Source of the DNA: Plasmodium brasilianum
Taxonomy: Eukaryota > Apicomplexa > Aconoidasida > Haemosporida > Plasmodiidae
Direction of reading: 5' to 3'
Length of the DNA stretch: 64,000 bases
Assembly: GCF_023973825.1 (NCBI RefSeq)
Contig: NC_090125.1
Span: forward strand, 2,440,928 to 2,504,927
Shown here: one piece after another, positions 23,291 to 34,284 of the stretch
How the letters are laid out: each line of letters begins with the position of its first letter
Position numbering within the stretch: position 1 is the stretch's first letter
The notes under the pieces: generated by a model
Told to the model about the DNA's origin: nothing
Database searches by the model: none
What the model saw: the letters and a program-made list of their open reading frames with translations, nothing else
Made by a program: the position numbers and the translations under genes

Positions 23291-26200
23291 ATGTTTTCCA
23301 AAAAATTATTTAAAAGCTTTAAAAAAAATAGTTCATTAATCTTCTTCTTCATAACATTAATCTATTTTTTTTACACATATGTCTCCTTGTTTTTGTTTGT
23401 ATTCAAAAACGCCTTATTTTGTCTATTTCTGAGTATATCAGTGTTTTACATATGTTTTCACTTTATCGTAAGAGCTTTAACCTACCCGGGAAGTTTATTT
23501 ATATACTTCCATAAGGTGAATAATAAGAAAAAATAAAAAAAGTAAAAATGAAAAGAAAGTAAAAAAACCATAAGTTACAATTTTATAAGTAAAAAGAATT
23601 TCATTTTTTTTTTTGTTTTCCCCTTTTTCCCCCATTCAGACGAATTATGATAATAGAATAGAACTATGTAAATTTTATATGAAAGAGTCTCTGAAACTGT
23701 CCCTTATAATAAGTGACATTCGAGCAAATGTTAAGGAAATAATTCAGAAAGAAAATAAAACAAATATTAATCAAAAAATTAAGTTAGAAGAGTTGTTTTC
23801 AGATTATAACAATAAGGATAAATATTTCAACTTTTTCAGTAGTTTATATATATTTTATACATTATATATTAGTTATTATCTATATGTTAATTTGGAAGAA
23901 CAAACAGATTTTAGTGATGAACAATTAAATTTTTATTATTATTTAAAGTTTTTTATGATCAAAATAAATGAAATAAAAATATATATTAATAAGGATGATA
24001 TAATATACCCAGATACATTTACGGAAATAAGAATACACAAGGATTTCAATGAGCTAGTAAATGAATTCATAATAAATAGAAACCCTTCATACGGAAAAAC
24101 GTGGGAAGATAACATAAAAAAGGATTGTAACTCAAATTCACCATTTCCAAAATGGATATTCGGTCTTCAAAAGTATCTATTTAATAAGAACAGAAATGGG
24201 TCTAACGTTGAGGAGGAAACAACGGCATTTCTAGCCGAAAAGAGGGACGATGAAGAAAATAATGACAATGATAATAACAATAGTAATAATAATAATTTCA
24301 TAGGAAGCAAATCATACAGTTGTATACCTCACAGCAGTCACTACAAAGAAAAGGAAGACCTTAGTAGTTGCCGTGAAGATAAAAAACAGAATAAATCTAT
24401 TAACGATATAAAAAGTAAAGATCACAATACGAAATTTAATTACGATATTGTTAATAACATCCCTTCTAATTACGTTGACGTAAATATTTTAAGTTTATTT
24501 TATCATGAAAATTATGAAAAGTCTGTAACTCATGTTAATTATAAAAAATTTTTTATGGTTATGAACTGCCATCAATTTTTGAAACTATTAGATGATCTGA
24601 TGTTCTTTCTGAATAAATTAGGTGATCTTTTTAAAATTAATACTTTAAAAGAAAAAATGGAAATAACTAAATTTTTACGTTTTATTAATAATTTTACAAA
24701 AAATCACATAGCAGGAACAATGGATTTATTTAAATATGAATTAATATATAAATATTACGGAAAGCAACAGTATTTATATGTTAATAAGGCGAAAATAGAT
24801 TGTATGTTTATACCATGTAAGAAATTTTTGCATGATAAAATGCAGAAATATATGGATTTAAAAAAATCTGGAAAAAAGTGTATATTTAGTAATGAGAATA
24901 CCTCAAAAAATAGTAGTGTCTTTTTGAATGCTTTTAATAATGAATTTTATAATTATATGTATGATAATGAATATTTATACGATATACCAGTAGTATTATA
25001 TTTTAACCCAAATGGGGCATATTATGAATTAAATGCTTGTTATTCTGGAACTCTTAATTTTTATTTAGTAAATAATATTAATGTTTTCGTATATAATTAT
25101 CGAGGGTATAGTAAATCAAGTGGATATCCAAATCTTAATAAGAATAATTTAGATGCTTTAAAAATTGCTGAATTTCTTTTATCAAAAAAAGTAAAACATT
25201 TAGGGTTACATGGAACATCCATAGGGGGTCCCTTATGCTCATATGTGTCTTATCATTTATGTAATTTTAATAAAACAAAAAATAATACAGAATTCATGGA
25301 TAAATTGTTTAAGAACGAAAATCACATAAAAATAACATACAAACAAATAAATAAAACAGTAAGATTAATGAGTAGAAAAAAAGATAAAATTTTAAATATT
25401 TTGTTAATACCTGTCAAGTATGTTATATTGTTGTTACAGTTTATTATATTATTTAAATTAAAAATATATAATTTCAGGATGAAAAAAAAAATTAACTCAT
25501 ATAATGCTCAAAGGAGAGAACTACGAAACAGTAATGATCATTTAGAAAAACCATGGATATCCTTTGTATGTATTGATAAATCCTTTTACAATATTGAGGA
25601 AGTAGCAAAATATATGGTAGGGGAATATGCTTACAACGTTTTACAGTTTACATCTTATAAATTGGATATAACAAAATATTATATGAATTCGAACGTACCT
25701 AAAATTGTAATTTATGATAATGAGGACGAAATAATTCATTATATGTCAATGGTAATTACAGGAGTGTCCAAGGAAATATCAAAATTATATAAAAATAGTA
25801 AACTTTATATGAATTTACAAAAGGGAGAATTTAACAGTGGTGAGCACAATAAATGGAGTGATGAAAATATGGATGATTTGTATCCCCTAGTAATGAATAA
25901 TGACAAATGTTATAAAGATAATACTATGAAAAAGTGGAATATAGTGGTTAAGTTGTTACGCGATAATATAACTGATAAAGGGAGTGATTATGATTATACG
26001 TGTGACGAGATGAGCAGTGAAAATAAAAAAAGTGTAGTTATTTCAAAAGAAAAACCTATTTTTATTGATACTTTAATTATAGATGAATATATAGACAGCT
26101 CATGGTTTGATAATAAATTAAATAATATCGATTTTAGATTATTTTTGCAAAGTTGGAAAGTATTAAATGATTGCATTTTATTTCTTAATAAATCGTCTAC

Positions 26201-27773
26201 AACAAATAATTCATTTATTTCAATAGGCTTAGAAACGTACAAATCTATCATGTCCTTATACAATTCTAAGGAAAATGAATTAGAAAAAGAGACTCATAAT
26301 GCAATCTATTGTATTTATAATGATAATATGAGTTTTATGAATAATTTTAAAAAGGCAAATTCTAATTATGATGACTTTATAATGATAGGATGTACTAACA
26401 GTGATGAAGTTTTTAAAAAAGCAAATATATATGATATGTTAAAAGAGAATGAAGAATTTAAACTTGAAATGGAAAAGTTAAATAAAGTGTTAAGAGATAT
26501 ATATATGTCTAAAAGAAAAGAAGTACAAAAAGTTCATTTTACGTATAGTGGATTTTTCTTAAAAGATGATTATTTATACGATTATATAAATACAGAGAGC
26601 AGGAATAATAAAGATCAGCCTGCTTTTAACATAGAAGATATAGACATAATAAATTTTCTAAATCAATTTAGTGATTCTATAAGTAAAATGGTGAATGCAT
26701 TGAATTATAATTTGAATGCATGTGGACAACTGTTTAAAGAATTGAATAAAATTCCTGAAAACGAGAAAGTGAGTTTTTTAAAGTCATTTATATCCCGAAT
26801 GAAGGTTTTCGGTTCTTACCCATCTCAATGTTTTGTTTCATCAAATAAGAAGGAATTTTGTAATTCGTTTTATCAAATTCCTATTATTTTATCGAATTAT
26901 TGTGAAGATGATGTGTTAAATAATATGGGTGATGTGAACGATGATATGTCCGTTTCAAGTAAGCAGAAAGAGGAAATATATGAAAGCTTAAATTCAGACA
27001 CGGATACTGAGGATAATGAAATTATTTTAATACATAGTCATAAGGAAAAAAGAAGAAGTAAAAATAAAAGAAAACCAACAAAAGATGATTTTGAAATGGT
27101 TAACAATTCTATATATGATTGCAACACTTCAACTCCGTATATAACAATAAAGAAGTCTCTATTATTACATGATCTAATTATTTGTTTGAATTATTTTAAG
27201 AATGATAATGGTTTGAAAGAATTTCTTATATTTTATAAACTAGATGAGAGCACTTATATACTAGATATTAAACAGCTGATATTACTTTTAAAAACAAATA
27301 GTGATAATACGAGTGGTGGTATATGCTTTAAATCTAATAATTTTCTTGATATATTCTCAAACGATATGGGAATAGACACAAATAATGTACATTTTCCAGG
27401 TGAGTTAGAAAAGTATGTAAGTTGGATGCGATTAAACAACAGAATGAGCATTTGTAAAATATATCTTTCTTTAAAGAATGAAATAAATAAAATGAAAAAT
27501 TATGCAGAAAATTTAATTTCTGAATATAGAACTATTAATCAAAATACAAATATTCACTTCACTATTTTTTTGATTTATCGTATATTAATATTTAAGAAAA
27601 TACTAACGCACACTTATATTATTTATACATTTATGCAACGACTGAATAATTCATTAGATATAAATTTAAATAAAAATGAAAAAGACCAAAACATAGACTT
27701 AAAATCCTTAGAGCCTATTTCGTCCTTTAATATTTATTATAAGGACTCTTACAAAATATATGCACCCAAGTAA
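23291..27773 (+). CDS. Large membrane-anchored alpha/beta hydrolase, two exons
   Basis: Exon 1 is 23291-23515 and exon 2 is 23640-27773, joined across a GTGAAT...TTCAG intron in phase 0, giving 1452 residues. Residues about 14-63 form two transmembrane helices. The hydrolase core begins with VVLYFNPNGAYYELNA (oxyanion region). It continues VFVYNYRGYSKSSGYPN to the nucleophile elbow GLHGTSIGGPLCS, where S602 sits in G-x-S-x-G-G. KIVIYDNEDEIIHYMS may hold the acidic residue; I cannot place the histidine. About 45 residues after the nucleophile lies a hydrophobic insert (ILNILLIPVKYVILLLQFII) not typical of the fold. The C-terminal 600 residues are helical and unassigned. It resembles BEM46/ABHD13-type hydrolases in the core only. 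The substrate is unknown. Confidence 0.78.
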
Positions 27774-27837
27774 AAAAAGAAAAAAATATTTACCTCCTCA
27801 CAAAATTGCTAGTATAATTTTTTAGTTATTTTGCGCA

Positions 27838-28106
27838 TTAAATGTTTTGCAAATGTTCCAATATTTTGCTATTTTTTTTCTGTATTTTCACATTCCGGTT
27901 CTATTTTTTAGCCTTACTTGTTGATGTAGTTTTATTCGTTGCATATTACTTTTCACATCTGTACATTTCATTATCGTGTATGTCTCGATCGTACATCTCA
28001 CTTTTTGTAAATTTTTATTTTTCTGCAGAGTTTTGGGTTGTCCGTTGATGGTAAACTGTGGACATAATGGTACTTTAAATAAGGAGGATCTAAACTTTTT
28101 CAACAT
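27838..28106 (-). CDS. Small two-exon gene, 55-residue basic protein of unknown function
   Basis: Exon 1 is 28106-28002, beginning MLKKFRSSLFKVPLCPQFTI and ending NKNLQK at donor GTGAGA. Exon 2 is 27900-27838, after acceptor AAAAAATAG. It reads NRNVKIQKKNSKILEHLQNI and stops at TAA. The 99-bp intron joins in phase 0. The protein is very basic with few acidic residues, and an organelle-targeted or ribosome-associated role would fit, but this is inference. It lies tail-to-tail with the hydrolase gene, only about 65 bp from its stop. The continuous frame without splicing gives 72 residues and is the alternative reading. Confidence 0.5.
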
Positions 28107-28433
28107 TTGCTTAAATTTTTTTTTAAAGCAAAATACCTAATATAAATTAATAAAAAAAAGTTCTGACATGATAAGGTGAAAAAGAAGCAAAAACGAATTG
28201 TAAAACTGAATGAACAAACAAATAAAACGGGCGAAGGGAATAAGAAGTATAAAACGAATTATTCTTAAGATCATTTAGGTTTTATAAATAGATAAAAAGA
28301 TAAAAAAAAAAAAAAAAAAGTGGACTGACAAACATATAAATAAAAATGTTAATCAAATCTTAGACGTAAAATGTAATCATACGTATATGTTCATGAGTGT
28401 GGCCTTTTTGTAAAACTATGTTCCATATTAATA

Positions 28434-28922
28434 TTAATAAATGTTCCACTTTGATGATAAAAAAAAAACAGATAAGATCATGCCTATGGTACAACCAATA
28501 GTCGTAATTACAACCCCATTTTTATACTTGCCGAATCCATTTTTAAACAGCTTTTTTGTTTTGATCACATGTGTGTAATTAAAATCTGCACATATGGAAA
28601 AAAAAAAAAAAAAAAAAAAAAAATTACAAATTTAATTTTAAAATTTAAATATTATAAAACAGTATAGCACATATTTTTACATTTTAATAAATGTCAAGTA
28701 AAAAAATTATTATACATATGTTTTCTCTATTCATGATAGCATACTATTAGTTTTTATGTCATATTCTTTAAAATAAATATAATGCTCCTTCTTATTAATT
28801 TTATCATTCGAATATATGTTTTGTATTTTGATGTTTTTTAATATAGACGATTGGTCTAAATTATTACTTTTCTTTTTGAAAACATGTTTTAATTCGTTAA
28901 CTAATAAACTTATTTTTTTCAT
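28434..28922 (-). CDS. Two-exon tail-anchored membrane protein, 109 residues
   Basis: Exon 1 is 28922-28745 and exon 2 is 28585-28434. The intron starts GTATGC and ends GTGCAG, and phase 1 matches exactly, with an Asn codon split across the junction. The N-terminal half is polar and Lys/Asn-rich (MKKISLLVNELKHVFKKKSN). The C-terminus carries one transmembrane segment, NGVVITTIGCTIGMILSVFF, followed by LSSKWNIY and the stop. This is a single-pass, tail-anchored-like layout. No family is recognised. It sits between the 55-residue gene and the PET117-like gene, all on the minus strand. Confidence 0.62.
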
Positions 28923-29238
28923 TTTCTTAAATGAACTGACGTTATTTATTTATTTTTTTTTTTTTTGATAATATTTCAAGGCTGGATTAACAAAATACTT
29001 GTATAATTATTACTTTTGTCCTAGAGCACTTAAAGGTGTGCGCTTGTGAATATATACAAGTCCAAAAGAGTAAGAGAAAATACCAAAATAAAAAAATAAA
29101 AAATACATACACCTACGGAAAAGTTCCTTTTATATTTTTCTAGTTGCCATGAAATTAAAAACAAACAATTTAAAATGAAAAGTGTTTACACAAATATGAT
29201 AATCAAGTGCGTTTTATTTGAATATTTAAGTTTTTATA

Positions 29239-29415
29239 CTATAAATTATCAGCTTTCCATTTTTGAAGTTTCATTTTTTGTCTTTCTATATCTTTTAAAA
29301 CACCTTCATATCTCCTTTCATAATCTGAATATTTTGTTTTCTTCACGTAACAGTATATGCCAAAGCTCAAAGCACAAGATGACAATAATAAAATTTTCCC
29401 GTAATTATTTTTCAT
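29239..29415 (-). CDS. PET117: PET117-like cytochrome c oxidase assembly protein (58 aa)
   Basis: A single-exon reading frame of only 58 residues, from ATG 29415 to TAG 29239. Residues 6-24 form a membrane helix (GKILLLSSCALSFGIYCYV). The next part contains RRYEGVLKDIERQKMKLQKW, which matches the PET117 core (LRDGVIRDIERQIRK in the human protein, as I recall it). PET117 is a tiny mitochondrial inner-membrane factor with an N-terminal anchor that helps build respiratory complex IV. It is shorter than the animal homologue (about 80), mainly at the C-terminus. Identification rests on this one motif plus topology. Confidence 0.68.
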   Translation of the reverse strand: MKNNYGKILLLSSCALSFGIYCYVKKTKYSDYERRYEGVLKDIERQKMKLQKWKADNL

Positions 29416-30446
29416 AATACCTTTTTAACAACGAATTTATATATTTATATATTTATATATTTATATATTTTTATATTTACGTATGTATGTATGTATGTAT
29501 ATATGTAAATTCCAGTGGGTCACTGTAGCTAGATACTTAACTATAGAACATTCTGAAATAAATGAAACAAAAAATATATATATTTGCAGCACTCCAAAAA
29601 ATATTAGCACCTAATTAGGCAAATATATATATAAACATATATATAGCTTTTTTGTTCCTTTTGGGATGTATATATGTACGTATTTATATTTTATTGCGTT
29701 CATCACGTTTATGGGTTTCCGATTTAAGAATATTTTAAGGAATTTATTATTATATCTCAAGGAAGTAAAGATCCCTTCAAAAATTTAATACATTTTTATA
29801 CAAAAACAGTGCATAGCAATATTTATACATATCAACAAAACACTTCATCAAAAATTTTCAACTTTTTACTTTGAAAAAAAAAAATAAGAATAAGTCTTCA
29901 AAAAAAATTATAAATGAACAAACAAATATATCAACATACAATACTATATTTTCAAGTTTTCTTATCAAAGAGAAAATAATTTAAATTTAAAAAATAAAAA
30001 GTCATTAAGTATTTAGAATATGTATAAATTTATTTCCTAAAAACTAAAATAAGAGTTCCCCTCTTTTACTGAGCCAATATTAAATATGGGACATGAAAAA
30101 AAAAAAAAAAAAAACCCATAACCTTCTTGTTTCTTTTAAAAATATTTTAATAAATCATTGCGTACAACAGTATAATAAATATATACTTTAAAAAAATAGT
30201 AATTACAATGATTAAAAATGTACACGTAAAGGAAAAGGGTTCTAAAAAAAAGAAGCAAAAATAAATTATACACATAAAAAAAGAAAAACAAAAGGAAGAG
30301 CAGAATTAAATTATATGAAAAATAAAGTATGCATCATAAAATCAATAAATAGGAATTGTTAATTCAGTAGATTTAAAAATTCACCAATAAGAAAAACATA
30401 AAAATGGAAAACGGAGTGTGTAATGTTTTAATAGTGTATATATAAA

Positions 30447-30494
<48 letters not shown>

Positions 30495-30501
30495 GCATAC
30501 A
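29416..30501. other. Spacer upstream of the PET117-like gene
   Basis: Contains TTTATATA repeats near 29436-29470, a (GTAT)n patch at about 29481-29496, and a long (TA)n tract near 30455-30491. No convincing gene was seen. Confidence 0.45.
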
Positions 30502-30603
30502 CTACACGTGATATAAGTTGCAGGATTCTTGTACAGAAATATCTTCTTCAATTTTTCCCAAATAGGATGCCATTCGATAAATCACTTTTGAGAAATATGC
30601 CAT
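30502..30603 (-). CDS. Possible 33-residue ORF or terminal exon
   Basis: ATG 30603 to TAG 30502 reads MAYFSKVIYRMASYLGKIEE then DISVQESCNLYHV. Codon use is notably less AT-rich than the flanks. A TATGTAG acceptor-like site lies one base before the ATG, so this may be the last exon of a spliced gene. It lies 3' of falcipain-1 on the same strand, so it could also be part of that gene's 3' UTR. No homologue is recognised. Confidence 0.3.
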   Translation of the reverse strand: MAYFSKVIYRMASYLGKIEEDISVQESCNLYHV

Positions 30604-30743
30604 TCTACATAGAATACAATGGCTTAGGACACTACAAATATACATATACATACATATACATATATATTTTTTTTTTTTTCTTCTTATTTTTTTCTCTTTC
30701 ATCGCTATGGAGATTAATTACATTGGGCTGTTAGATTCGCTGT

Positions 30744-32474
30744 TTACAAAATAGGATAAAAAACTTCAACACCTATTCCACAAAATACATTGTCTCCTTC
30801 CTTATTTCTGCTAATCCTCATAAATCCATTCTCACCCCATTTAGTACCCCATGAATTTTTTATAATCCAGTAGTACAACATTTCATCATCCGAATTGTGA
30901 GAACTTGTTCCTTTTTTTTGTAAACTGTTACTACTACTGTTACTGTTTTCTTTTGCAAATACGCTAGCCCTTTCCACTTGTCCATATCCAATTAGGAGAA
31001 CGGAATGATTCAATTCCTCTGTACACGAACCATTAAAAATACCCTCGAAATAAAAAGCGAATTCATCTGTTACACCGACATTAACAGACACAGGTCCCAC
31101 TTCGTTAAGAGCACGTATTAATTCATTTTCCATTACACCGCCAACGGATGTTAAAGCTACTTTATTTTTGCATCTATAACTTAGACAAAACAAATTATCG
31201 ATTGCCCTATATTTATAATCTTCATTTAAACATATTCCATTTTCAACTCCATAAATAAAAGAATAAAAAGGATGTCCTCCATCACATCCAAAATTTAATT
31301 TAGAACAATCTACTATCTCTTGTTCACTTAAAGTTAAAATTGTGTTATTATTGTTTTTTGCATAAATACATTCAACATTACCTACACTAGCAAAGGCCCA
31401 ACATGATCCACATAACATTTGATCTTTCGGTTCATGTACTATACCCTTTTCTCTATAATCTAGATTATCTGGTAGATCGCCAAAAATGCTTTTACTCTTT
31501 TCTACTTTATTGTTTTGATCTTCTTTTTTTCGTGTGCTCTTAAATGGGACTACGTATTTTTCTTTCAAATGATTTGGTATAGGCAATAATTTTTTAAAAT
31601 AATTTTCGAAATCTTTTTTGGAATAGTCACTGAACTGATTTAGCTTCTTTTTATATAAAATATTTTCCATTTTATTATATGTTTCAATACTTATATAATT
31701 TCTTTTAAAATTTTCGTATTTTTCCATCTGTTCATTTATATCTTTGTACTTCTTATTGTACTCTTTCATATAAGAATTAAATTGGGATGCATATTTTAGG
31801 TTATCATATGTACTATCAACTTGTTCATTAACTTCTACATTTTTCTCATTATTATTTGTACTATTCCTATTATTATTATGTTCATCACTAAAATGATGGT
31901 ATGCATTTTTTGGTGTCACATTTTCATCATTTTCATTACTATTTTGTTTCCTTTCTTGAATCTTTTTTTCTTCTAAACTATTTTTTAATAATCCATGTAA
32001 CATTTTGGCTAGTTCCTCTCTATTTTCCTTACTCTTATCATTAACAAGGCGTTTATACTTTTCCATCAGTTCAGCATGATCTTGGCTTTTATTTTTTTCC
32101 ATGTTATTTTTATTATTATCATCATCATCATTTTTTTTTCCCTTTTTTTTATTTTCCATGTTAACTGTTTCATCGTCTTTTATATCCTTTTTATTTTGTT
32201 CCTTATACTTCTTTAAAATCTCTCTTAGAGTATCTATTTCTTCATTGTTTAAAATTCCACCATTTTCCTGCGTAGAATTATTTTTGTTCTCATTATTCGT
32301 AAAGATAGTGAAGTATAAAATTACTGCACAACACAGAATAAACGTCATAAATGCATATGTACATATTTTGAAAATTCTTCTTTCATTCCTTTTTAAATAT
32401 ATTTGTTTTTTATTAATAGCTTTTAAACCAGATGAGGTCAAGCTAATGCCACTCTTTTTTATATCCTTTACCAT
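30744..32474 (-). CDS. FP1: Falcipain-1-type papain-family cysteine protease
   Basis: A single exon of 576 residues. It is a type II membrane zymogen: a cytosolic N-terminus, one transmembrane anchor at about residues 36-58, then a long Asn/Lys-rich stretch and an inhibitory prodomain (KKLNQFSDYSKKDFENYF). The mature domain begins about residue 330 (LPDNLDYREKGIV). Catalytic residues are Q352, C358 in CGSCWAF, H490 in LNHSVLLIGYG and N540 in KNSWGTKWGENGF. Between His and Asn is the roughly 30-residue insertion typical of falcipains. The mature sequence (FGCDGGHPFYSF, NVFCGIG-EVFYPIL) matches falcipain-1 rather than falcipain-2/3. Family members act in invasion or oocyst development. Oddity: the usual Gly after the oxyanion Gln is Met353. 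Confidence 0.93.
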   Translation of the reverse strand: MVKDIKKSGISLTSSGLKAINKKQIYLKRNERRIFKICTYAFMTFILCCAVILYFTIFTNNENKNNSTQENGGILNNEEIDTLREILKKYKEQNKKDIKDDETVNMENKKKGKKNDDDDNNKNNMEKNKSQDHAELMEKYKRLVNDKSKENREELAKMLHGLLKNSLEEKKIQERKQNSNENDENVTPKNAYHHFSDEHNNNRNSTNNNEKNVEVNEQVDSTYDNLKYASQFNSYMKEYNKKYKDINEQMEKYENFKRNYISIETYNKMENILYKKKLNQFSDYSKKDFENYFKKLLPIPNHLKEKYVVPFKSTRKKEDQNNKVEKSKSIFGDLPDNLDYREKGIVHEPKDQMLCGSCWAFASVGNVECIYAKNNNNTILTLSEQEIVDCSKLNFGCDGGHPFYSFIYGVENGICLNEDYKYRAIDNLFCLSYRCKNKVALTSVGGVMENELIRALNEVGPVSVNVGVTDEFAFYFEGIFNGSCTEELNHSVLLIGYGQVERASVFAKENSNSSSNSLQKKGTSSHNSDDEMLYYWIIKNSWGTKWGENGFMRISRNKEGDNVFCGIGVEVFYPIL

Positions 32475-34095
32475 GTTTATATAATATATTATATGTTTAA
32501 ATATACTTTTTAAACTTTGGAATGTATTATAATAAAAAAAAAAAAATAGTCATAAAGTGAATTTTTAAAATGTACCCTCCTAATAGTGAACCATCAAATC
32601 AAAAAGAAGAAAAACAAAAGAAAAAGGATCAACGCAAAACAAATAAAAGTATAATAATGCAGTAAAAAATATAAAATATAATTCTTGCTGTTTAATAAAT
32701 CCCCATTATACATGTACATTTGCGGTACGTAATAATATATTAAAAAAATAGTAAGAAATGTATATATTCTATTATAACGAGTACAAATTTTCAATACTAA
32801 AAAAAATAGTAAAAAGCTGTAACAATATTCATATGCATGAAAATGAAGGCATGCTTTTATTATTACTCTTCCTGTTAAATTTTTTCATTTCTTTTAAAAA
32901 AAAGAAAAAAAAAATTCTCGCATGGGTTGGTATTTCAGTACAATATCCTATTGGAACTTTCGATGCTTGTTATATACTACATGCATATACGTAAATTTAC
33001 ATTTTCATTAAAAAAAAAAGAAAAATAGAAGGTATAATTAAATGATAAAAAAAATATAAAGGAACGAAAATTCGTTAACCCAAAAATAACCTGCATTATT
33101 TTCTTTTTTACAGGAAAAGTACTATTTTTTTTTATTTCAAAAAGGTAATATTATTTTTGTATAGTAAAAAAGGTATTGCATTTTAAGTTGTAAAAAGTAA
33201 TACTTTTATATACACAATGGTAAAATACTTCATGGTAAGACGTAATATGCTTTAAGCAAAAAAAGTAATACCTTTTTCATAGCAAAAAAAAAAAAAGGAT
33301 ATAAAATTTTACATATATACATAATTGAATTTTTTGAACAACTTTACGCTCATATGCTTTACCTTTCCCCACTTCTCAATGTAGTAGTACTATCATTTTT
33401 TACCATTTATTGATAAACGAAATAAAAAGGAAAGAGTGTAACATATGAACAGCAAGTATGCTTCTTTTTCCACGGTACTACATTATATAAAAATTAAAGG
33501 AAATTAAGTATAAAAAAGAAAAGAAAATTTTACACGTAATATGGATATATAAACATATACTTGAACAATCTACATGACCACATATATTTAGAATATACAA
33601 AGTATGTTCATTTGATAGTACGTTAAATCTTTTTATTTTCCAAAAAAGATACTCATACGAAACACTCTATACCTCTATACTGTTTTAGCAGCAATGAAAA
33701 TAAGGAAAAACTACTGAAGTTGAATGATAAAAAATATATAAATATATATGTTGTTAATATATTTAATTGTGCAGGAAATCCAGAACGTTATAAAAATAAG
33801 AATAAGCCATTATTGAAAAAAAAGAATTTTTAAATAGCTTATAAGCTATGGACGGGTAAATGCTTAACAAAAAAAGGGAGCATAATAAAATTAATCAAAT
33901 ATTTTATAAAATAATTATTGTTAAATAGCTTTATGTTTTGCACAATTACTAAAAGAATAAAATGTTAGTTTTTGCTACAAAAAAAAAATAATAATAATAA
34001 TAAAATAAAATAAAAAAATATAGTATGATATTATAAAATTAAAAATGTTAAAAAAATAATAATTGAAAGTGTAAGACATCATATAATTGTTTTAT
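32475..34095. other. Spacer upstream of falcipain-1
   Basis: AT-rich spacer. It includes AAGTAATAC-type imperfect repeats around 33160-33275 and an (ATA)n patch near 33987-34003. One possible small coding exon lies inside it (32833-32994, listed separately). Confidence 0.45.
32833..32994 (+). CDS. Possible small hydrophobic ORF or exon (53 aa)
   Basis: ATG 32833 to TAA 32994 reads MHENEGMLLLLLFLLNFFIS, a Lys run, then ILAWVGISVQYPIGTFDACY. It has one membrane helix followed by a less AT-rich segment. Donor-like sites (GTATTT near 32929, GTAAAT near 32991) mean it could be one exon of a longer gene. The pattern of helix, lysines, then AW-V loosely recalls the Asterix/WDR83OS family, but I cannot confirm that. 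Low confidence. Confidence 0.22.
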   Translation: MHENEGMLLLLLFLLNFFISFKKKKKKILAWVGISVQYPIGTFDACYILHAYT

Positions 34096-34284
34096 ATGAC
34101 GGATAAGGGGGGAAATAAAGGCACAAAACAACACAGAAGGTGTATATATACATGTATATACGTATGTATGCATATATATGTATATATGCACACTTTATGC
34201 TTATTTATAAGACCCCTAAAAAACATTCCAGACAAATTAACAAAAAAAAAAAACTTATATATATGCATACATATTTGCAAATAA
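34096..34284 (+). CDS. Possible two-exon small basic protein
   Basis: Exon 1 (34096-34139) reads MTDKGGNKGTKQHR to donor GTGTAT. Exon 2 (34212-34284) starts after acceptor TTATAAG, reads PLKNIPDKLTKKKN, and stops at TAA. The join is in phase, giving 38 residues. The intron is TA-rich while both exons are not, which supports splicing. It is very short and unrecognised, and it faces the 3' end of the giant TPR gene. Confidence 0.28.
   Translation: MTDKGGNKGTKQHRRCIYTCIYVCMHIYVYMHTLCLFIRPLKNIPDKLTKKKNLYICIHICK

Noticed and set aside
28141..28253. Plus-strand open stretch VKKKQKRIVKLNEQTNKTGE
   Set aside because: It has no ATG in frame, a stop just upstream, and lies between two minus-strand genes. 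It is likely A-rich chance.
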